From the NCBI GenBank assembly GCA_958413095.1, contig CATYUF010000057.1, positions 1 to 9,946 of the forward strand: a stretch of 9,946 nucleotides of DNA, given 5' to 3'. Each line of letters opens with the position of its first letter. The first letter of the stretch is position 1. The notes beneath the pieces are model-generated. The model made no database searches. It saw nothing but the letters and a program-made list of their open reading frames with translations, and was not told the origin of the DNA. The translations under genes and the position numbers were made by a program. The DNA comes from an uncultured Clostridium sp. (GTDB lineage: Bacteria > Bacillota > Clostridia > TANB77 > CAG-508). Shown in pieces: positions 5,911 through 9,946 of this stretch.

Positions 5911-6705
5911 TTACTCTCCAGTTGGTAATGCACTTGGGTCTATTCCATATTGTTTATATAACCAACTCATGTAATCAAATGGTGTTAATGTTTCTGGTAA
6001 TCCATATTCTACTCCATTTGTTTCAACTTTTATTGATGTTATTTTTGGTGGATTTACAGGTGTACTTACTTCTGTATTTCCTGTTTCTTCACTATTATCT
6101 GCTACTTTTACTTCTGCATTTTCTATTTTATGCACAATATCCATTCCTTCTATTACTTTTCCAAATGATGTATATTGTCCATTTAATGATGCATTTTCTT
6201 TTGTCATTATGAAGAATTGTGAACTTCCTGAATTATATGATTCTTCTGCTAGTGATGGTGAATAACTGGTATAATCAGATCTTGCCATTGCAACTGTCCC
6301 TTCTTCAAATTTTAATTTGTTGTTTACTCCATTTGAAATGAATTCTCCTTTTATTGAGTATGCTGTTTCTTCTCCTCCATCTTTTATGTCTGATATTTTA
6401 GCACTTCCTGTTCCGTCTCCGTTTGGGTCTCCACCTTGTATCATAAAGTCTTTTACTATTCTGTGAAATGTTAACCCATCATAAAATCCTCTATTTGCTA
6501 ATGCTATAAAGTTTGCTACTGTTTCTGGTGCATTTTCAGGATATAATTCCATTTTTATTGTTCCATAATTTTCTACTTCCATTGTTGCTATTGGATTTTT
6601 TACTTCCATTGTTGCATTTTTATAATATCCATATGCAACTATTCCTATTAGTATTATTACCAAAATTAATGCTATTATCCAAATAATATTTTTTGTTTTT
6701 TTCAT
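5911..6705 (-). CDS. Membrane-anchored cyclophilin-type peptidyl-prolyl isomerase
   Basis: This 264-residue protein should catalyse cis-trans isomerisation of X-Pro bonds in proteins outside the membrane. Residues 8-28 are a single membrane anchor with no lipobox Cys. The cyclophilin domain spans about 40-200: F-H-R (80-82) with the catalytic Arg82, F-M-I-Q-G-G-D (87-93), G-T-V-A-M-A-R (136-142), S-S-Q-F-F-I-M (161-167), L-N-G-Q-Y-T-S-F-G-K-V (174-184). A tail of about 60 residues rich in Thr, Pro and Glu follows, ending in an aromatic patch (F-D-Y-M-S-W-L-Y) of unknown role. A-T-M-E-V occurs twice (31-35 and 40-44) because of a 15-bp direct repeat. The ATG at 6705 has AAAGGA about 13 nt upstream, a loose spacing; no better in-frame start exists. 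It follows disA by 158 nt. Confidence 0.93.
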   Translation of the reverse strand: MKKTKNIIWIIALILVIILIGIVAYGYYKNATMEVKNPIATMEVENYGTIKMELYPENAPETVANFIALANRGFYDGLTFHRIVKDFMIQGGDPNGDGTGSAKISDIKDGGEETAYSIKGEFISNGVNNKLKFEEGTVAMARSDYTSYSPSLAEESYNSGSSQFFIMTKENASLNGQYTSFGKVIEGMDIVHKIENAEVKVADNSEETGNTEVSTPVNPPKITSIKVETNGVEYGLPETLTPFDYMSWLYKQYGIDPSALPTGE

Positions 6706-6737
6706 TTTTACTATTCATCCTTTCTTTTTTTATTAAA

Positions 6738-6780
6738 ATGATTTTGGGGTCGTGATTTTGGGGTCGGAGACAAAAATCAT
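6738..6780 (+). repeat. Dispersed hairpin-forming repeat, copy A
   Basis: This 43-nt sequence lies between disA and the isomerase gene. It has terminal ATGATTTT/AAAATCAT inverted repeats, a central GTCGGAGAC, and GATTTTGGGGTC twice (6740-6751, 6754-6765). Reverse-complemented it matches copy B at 9500-9537 exactly, except for five extra nucleotides (GGTCG) in this copy. It resembles REP/MITE-type intergenic repeats; no transposase is present here. Confidence 0.8.
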
Positions 6781-6863
6781 CTACTTTCTCCATTTTTTAG
6801 ACTAATTTTTAATATTCTAGTTTTTATCTTATTAATTATTTTCCCTATTCATTTTAATTTTCA

Positions 6864-7943
6864 TTAAATAATATTGTCAAATACAAATTGTTCTTGCATT
6901 CTTTTTAATGATTGTTTTATTGTTCTTGCTCTTACCTCTCCTATTCCATCAACATCATCTAAACTTTCAATATCTGCTGCTAATATGTGTTGGAAAGATT
7001 TAAATGATTCTACTAAATTTTCTACTATATTTGATGGCATTCGTGGTACTTTACTAAGTATTCTATATCCTTTAGGATATACGCCTACTTCATCATAATT
7101 GTCAAAGTATTCATATCCTAGTAATTTTGCAATTGCTGATTCTTTTAATAAGTCTTCATATTCTAATTCTTCTAAGTTTTCTATTACTTTTTCTGGTGTA
7201 TTCTTCTTTTTAGTTGCTACTAGATAGTCTTTTATTATTAGTTTTTCTTCTTTTTCTAGTCCACCTATTAACTCTTCTAGTTGCATTTTTACTAATCTTC
7301 CGTCGTTTCCTAGTTCATATATCTGTCTTTGAATTTCATCTACTATTCTCATTACCATTTCAGCTCTTTGTATTGCAAGTATTACATTTTGTAATGTTAC
7401 TATATCATTAAATTCGTATTCATTCAATATGTTTAGTTTATTATCAAATACTTTTTTATATTTTTCTAGTGTTTGTATTGCTTGATTAGCTTTGTTTAAG
7501 ACTACTTCTGTATCTTCTAAGACATATCTGTCATTTCCTTTAAATACTGTTATTATATTTCTTCTTTGTGATATACTTATAACCAGTTCTCCTGTTTGTT
7601 TTGCAGTTCTTTCTGCTGTTCTATGTCTCGTTCCTGTTTCTGTTGTTATTATTTCATGTGATGGAATTAATTGTGCATTTGCATAAAGTATTCTTTTCAT
7701 ATCTCCACTCAAAACAATTGCTCCATCCATTTTTGCAAGTTCATACAATTTTGAAGATGTGTATTCTTCGTTTATTGTAAAACCACCGTCTACAACTTCT
7801 TTTAGTATTTCACTATTATCTGTTATTAATAATAATGCTCCTGTTTTTGCTCTTAATATATTCTCTAATCCATCTCTTATTGGCGTTCCTGGAGCTATTA
7901 ATTTTAAAACTGATGTAATATTTTCATCTTTACTTTTTTTCAA
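6864..7943 (-). CDS. disA: DisA, DNA-integrity-scanning diadenylate cyclase
   Basis: This 359-residue enzyme makes cyclic di-AMP from two ATP, forms an octamer, and in Bacillus scans DNA and is shut off by branched structures. The DAC domain covers about residues 8-145 and has both catalytic signatures: D-G-A (73-75, in K-M-D-G-A-I-V-L-S) and G-T-R-H-R-T-A-E-R-T (104-113). A helical linker follows (about 150-285). The C-terminal DNA-binding part contains a helix-hairpin-helix, V-D-G-I-G-E-V-R-A-R (331-340). The length is normal. The start is TTG at 7943 with AAGGAGG (7957-7951) 7 nt upstream. It begins 29 nt after the radA stop, the usual Bacillota arrangement, so the two are very likely co-transcribed; DisA and RadA interact functionally in Bacillus. 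Confidence 0.97.
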   Translation of the reverse strand: MKKSKDENITSVLKLIAPGTPIRDGLENILRAKTGALLLITDNSEILKEVVDGGFTINEEYTSSKLYELAKMDGAIVLSGDMKRILYANAQLIPSHEIITTETGTRHRTAERTAKQTGELVISISQRRNIITVFKGNDRYVLEDTEVVLNKANQAIQTLEKYKKVFDNKLNILNEYEFNDIVTLQNVILAIQRAEMVMRIVDEIQRQIYELGNDGRLVKMQLEELIGGLEKEEKLIIKDYLVATKKKNTPEKVIENLEELEYEDLLKESAIAKLLGYEYFDNYDEVGVYPKGYRILSKVPRMPSNIVENLVESFKSFQHILAADIESLDDVDGIGEVRARTIKQSLKRMQEQFVFDNII

Positions 7944-7972
7944 TTTTTCTCCTCCTTAATTTTTGTGGAGTT

Positions 7973-8794
7973 TTATTTCAATCCTATCTTTTTCATCGCT
8001 TCATTTATATTCTTAACGCCTATTATATCTAATTTATATTTTTCTTTCAATACTTTTTTGTTACTTTCTGGAATAATGCAAGTTTTAAATCCTAGTTTTT
8101 CTGCTTCTTTTATTCTTTTTTCGACTAAGTTAATTCTTCTTACTTCGCCTGTTAGCCCTACTTCTCCCATTATGACCATATCTTTTGGAATTGGAATATT
8201 TTTAAAGCTTGATGCTGTTGATATTATTATTCCTAAATCTATTGATGGTTCATTAATCTTTATCCCACCTACTAAATTCAAGTATACATCTTGTCCTCCT
8301 AGCATCATTCCTGCCTTTTTTTCAAGAACTGCTAATAACAAAGCTACCCTATTATAATCAATTCCATTAGCAGTTCTTTTTGGTATTCCAAAAACACTTT
8401 GTGAAGTCAATGCTTGTAGTTCGATTAATACTGGTCTTGTTCCTTCCATAGCGGATACAATACATGAGCCAGCAGGATTATCGTCTCTTTCTGAAATTAA
8501 TATGTCTGATGGATTTACTATTTCACACATTCCTTCTTCTTGCATTTCAAACATTCCTATTTCATTTGTTGAACCAAATCTATTTTTTACTCCTCTTAAT
8601 ATTCTATATGAAAAATATCTTTCACCTTCTAAATATAAAACTGTATCTACCATATGTTCTAGTACTCTTGGTCCTGCAATATTTCCTTCTTTTGTTACAT
8701 GTCCAATAATTATTGTTGTTATAGCTCTAGATTTACAAACTCTCATAACTTGAGATGTTATTTCTCTTACTTGACTAACACTTCCGTGCAGCAG
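7973..8794 (-). CDS. radA: RadA C-terminal part (second frame): helicase core end and Lon-like domain
   Basis: This frame is open from about 8794 and carries the rest of RadA. It begins with G-S-V-S-Q-V-R-E, then V-M-R-V-C-K-S-R and I-I-I-G-H-V-T-K-E-G. The RadA-specific K-N-R-F-G follows (in G-V-K-N-R-F-G-S-T), then the Lon-protease-like scaffold domain with D-Y-N-R-V-A-L-L-L-A-V-L-E-K, D-V-Y-L-N-L-V-G-G and G-E-V-G-L-T-G-E-V-R. The first ATG in frame is at 8746, inside a conserved helix and without an SD, so I do not regard it as a true start. Its stop is 29 nt before disA. Confidence 0.75.
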   Translation of the reverse strand: MLHGSVSQVREITSQVMRVCKSRAITTIIIGHVTKEGNIAGPRVLEHMVDTVLYLEGERYFSYRILRGVKNRFGSTNEIGMFEMQEEGMCEIVNPSDILISERDDNPAGSCIVSAMEGTRPVLIELQALTSQSVFGIPKRTANGIDYNRVALLLAVLEKKAGMMLGGQDVYLNLVGGIKINEPSIDLGIIISTASSFKNIPIPKDMVIMGEVGLTGEVRRINLVEKRIKEAEKLGFKTCIIPESNKKVLKEKYKLDIIGVKNINEAMKKIGLK

Positions 8795-9338
8795 CTGTTA
8801 TCTCTTCTGAATACATTGTTTGTATTGAATCTATTATTACTAATTTTGGATTTATCTCAATAATTGCTTGATTTACTATATCAATGTCAGTTTCTCCTAA
8901 GAATAAAATATCATCATTATTTATTCCTAACCTGTCAGCCCTTAATTTTATTTGCTCTGCTGATTCCTCTCCAGAAACATATAAAACTTTTCCTTCACCT
9001 TTTACTTTATCACAAATTTGAAGTATTAATGTTGATTTTCCAATTCCTGGTTCTCCTCCTAATAATACCAAAGAACCTTTTACTAATCCGCCACCTAAAA
9101 CTCTATCTAGTTCTCCAAATCCAGTAGATGTTCGTAATGTTTCTTTAGCTTCATAAGAATTTAATTTTTGTGGTTTATTATTGCTTTGACTTTTATCTTT
9201 TAATGAACTATTCTTACTCTCTATTATTTTTTGTTCATAAAAACTATTCCAACTATTACATGCTGGACACTTTCCTAACCATTTGCTTGACTCATTTCCA
9301 CACTCACTACATACAAAAACAGTTTTACTTTTTGCCAT
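8775..9338 (-). CDS. radA: RadA N-terminal part (first frame): zinc finger and Walker motifs
   Basis: These 187 residues carry the start of RadA. The four-cysteine zinc finger uses C10, C13, C24 and C27 (C-S-E-C...C-P-A-C). Walker A is G-E-P-G-I-G-K-S (95-102) and Walker B is L-V-I-I-D-S (166-171). The last correct residues are S-E-E-I-T-A-A; A-R-K-C are then read in the wrong frame before TAG. The ATG at 9338 gives the usual M-A-K-x-K-x-x-F-V-C-x-E-C start, but no SD is adjacent; the nearest GGAGG is 53 nt upstream. Confidence 0.85.
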   Translation of the reverse strand: MAKSKTVFVCSECGNESSKWLGKCPACNSWNSFYEQKIIESKNSSLKDKSQSNNKPQKLNSYEAKETLRTSTGFGELDRVLGGGLVKGSLVLLGGEPGIGKSTLILQICDKVKGEGKVLYVSGEESAEQIKLRADRLGINNDDILFLGETDIDIVNQAIIEINPKLVIIDSIQTMYSEEITAAARKC

Positions 9339-9358
9339 TATATTTAAAAGAGTTCTAT

Positions 9359-9396
9359 AATTGCTTTTTATTGAGCAATTTTTTCTCTTTTCCTCC
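9359..9396 (-). promoter_or_regulatory. Shine-Dalgarno-like site and small hairpin in the radA leader
   Basis: On the minus strand GGAGG (9396-9392) is followed by a 7-bp hairpin, AATTGCT (9380-9374) with AGCAATT (9365-9359), before the radA ATG at 9338. The SD is 53 nt from that ATG. A seven-codon open frame from TTG at 9378 ends in TAG. Whether this is a leader peptide, a control element or chance is not clear. Confidence 0.35.
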
Positions 9397-9439
9397 TTTT
9401 ATTTTTGATCATCTTTTTTCTTAAAATTTATTTTGTCTA

Positions 9440-9448
9440 AGTATATCA
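9440..9448 (-). promoter_or_regulatory. Possible extended -10 promoter for radA-disA
   Basis: On the minus strand TGATATACT (9448-9440) fits an extended -10 (TGnTATAAT with one mismatch). No clear -35 box is upstream. The preceding gene ends in a terminator, so radA needs a promoter between about 9340 and 9540. Confidence 0.35.
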
Positions 9449-9499
9449 TAACTTTCTTAATTCTTCTATATATTTTTTAATCTTTCACTTAAAATTTAC

Positions 9500-9537
9500 A
9501 TGATTTTTGTCTCCGACCCCAAAATCACCAAAATCAT
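9500..9537 (-). repeat. Dispersed hairpin-forming repeat, copy B
   Basis: This 38-nt sequence, read on the minus strand, is the same as copy A at 6738-6780 except that it lacks five nucleotides. It has ATGATTTT/AAAATCAT ends and GTCTCCGAC in the centre. It lies between the terminator behind the unidentified protein and radA. Confidence 0.8.
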
Positions 9538-9539
9538 GA

Positions 9540-9591
9540 AAAAAAGTTTTTCAATGTCATATACTTAAATATAACTTTGAAAAACTTTTTT
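9540..9591 (-). terminator. Intrinsic terminator after the unidentified partial gene
   Basis: A 15-bp perfect stem (9540-9554 with 9577-9591) has a 22-nt AT-rich loop, and the stem's T-rich arm ends the minus-strand hairpin. It lies 43 nt beyond the stop codon of the gene at 9635. It may be bidirectional. Confidence 0.65.
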
Positions 9592-9634
9592 ATATTTTTC
9601 TTTATTAAAACACAAATATCTTTCTATCAAAATA

Positions 9635-9946
9635 TTATAATTGTTCTTTTTTTCTTCCAAATGTAACGTCTTGGAATAAGAAATCATGTACTTTATCCCA
9701 AGTAATTTCTTGGTGTAAAAATTCATTGATTTCATCTTCAACTTTTTGTTGATATGGTGTTAATTCTACTTTTATTTCTTTATTCCAATCTATTTCTTGT
9801 AACCAGAATGCTTTGAATTTTGACCAAAATCCTGTTTTAACTAATGCTTTATCATTATTTGCTGGATTTTCTTGTCCTATATTTTGTGCTTCAACTCCTC
9901 CAAATACTCCTGAAACTTTTCTTTCTTCTCCTATACCTGGCATTTT
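9635..9946 (-). CDS. C-terminal part of an unidentified protein with repeated F-x-x-Q-(E/D) motifs (5' truncated)
   Basis: The window edge cuts this gene. About 103 codons are visible and the frame is open to the edge; the ATG at 9943 has only three bases before it, so it cannot be judged as a start. I do not recognise the family. Numbered from that Met, residues 1-35 are Gly/Asn-rich and linker-like. Then come three similar short blocks: F46-W-L-Q-E-I-D-W, F75-L-H-Q-E-I-T-W and F88-L-F-Q-D-V-T-F, with a charged helix (P-Y-Q-Q-K-V-E-D-E-I) between the first two. The chain ends in a basic tail. No membrane segment or signal peptide is visible in this part. A terminator follows, so it is probably not in one transcript with radA. 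Confidence 0.75.
   Translation of the reverse strand, partial: KMPGIGEERKVSGVFGGVEAQNIGQENPANNDKALVKTGFWSKFKAFWLQEIDWNKEIKVELTPYQQKVEDEINEFLHQEITWDKVHDFLFQDVTFGRKKEQL

Larger units (their letters stand above)
7973..9338 (-). pseudogene. radA: radA (sms), DNA repair helicase gene interrupted by a frameshift
   Basis: The whole span encodes a RadA of about 455 residues, the RecA-like branch-migration helicase that acts in recombination and transformation. The reading frame breaks near 8790-8785. The first frame runs into TAG at 8777-8775, while the next frame continues the expected protein with G-S-V-S-Q-V-R-E. Ten nucleotides (8795-8786) stand where the nine for Ala-Ala-Pro of the conserved A-P-G-S-V would be. 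All other motifs are intact and no further stops occur, which suggests a very recent mutation or a sequencing or assembly error. No SD precedes any start in the second part, so it is unlikely to be translated alone. Confidence 0.85.

Noticed and set aside
8746..8748. ATG at 8746 as the start of an independent gene
   Set aside because: It lies inside a conserved RadA helix, has no SD, and the frame upstream already encodes conserved RadA residues.
7965..8753. Plus-strand open frames opposite radA and disA
   Set aside because: They are antisense shadows of strongly conserved genes, with hydrophobic, low-complexity translations and no SD.
9339..9634. Possible riboswitch or CRISPR in the radA upstream gap
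   Set aside because: The gap is accounted for by a terminator, one dispersed repeat copy, a possible -10 and a small hairpin; no spaced repeats or known aptamer pattern was seen.

Overview
This window is very AT-rich bacterial DNA with standard-code genes (Trp is TGG, TGA is a stop), strong GGAGG ribosome binding sites, several TTG starts, near-consensus sigma-A promoters, a SipW-type signal peptidase and an adjacent radA-disA pair. Together these point to a low-GC Bacillota, probably an uncultured gut-type member of the Clostridia; the species cannot be named from this sequence. Nearly everything is on the minus strand. The exception is one 450-residue secreted protein on the plus strand.

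Region 1 (about 1-4060) is a divergent surface/biofilm-type locus. A minus-strand operon reads: TasA/CalY-like secreted protein (2400-1816), SipW-type signal peptidase (1792-1421), a membrane-anchored beta-rich protein (1391-720) and a membrane-anchored paralogue of the first gene (707-87), closed by a perfect 13-bp hairpin at 4-37. Its promoter (TTGACA-17-TAAAAT) lies back to back with a perfect TTGACA-17-TATAAT promoter driving the large secreted protein at 2707-4059. Three of the four envelope proteins carry a similar short motif just after the hydrophobic segment, suggesting a common SipW processing or export route. By analogy with Bacillus tapA-sipW-tasA this may be an extracellular fibre or matrix system with unusual accessory proteins.

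Region 2 (4060-5700) holds a small four-helix membrane protein (TIGR04086/YrzE type), a 17-bp-stem terminator, a short BirA-like biotin ligase lacking the usual C-terminal domain, and a tRNA-His/tRNA-Gln pair with its own consensus promoter and terminator.

Region 3 (5900-9946) holds a membrane-anchored cyclophilin peptidyl-prolyl isomerase, disA (c-di-AMP synthase), radA (DNA repair/recombination helicase) interrupted by a frameshift, and the 3' end of an unidentified protein with three copies of an F-x-x-Q-(E/D)-(I/V) motif. Two inverted copies of a dispersed hairpin-forming repeat, identical over 38 nt apart from a 5-nt insertion, bracket radA-disA.

The most useful leads are the SipW/TasA-like locus with its divergent secreted partner, the radA frameshift, the dispersed repeat and the triplicated motif in the truncated protein.
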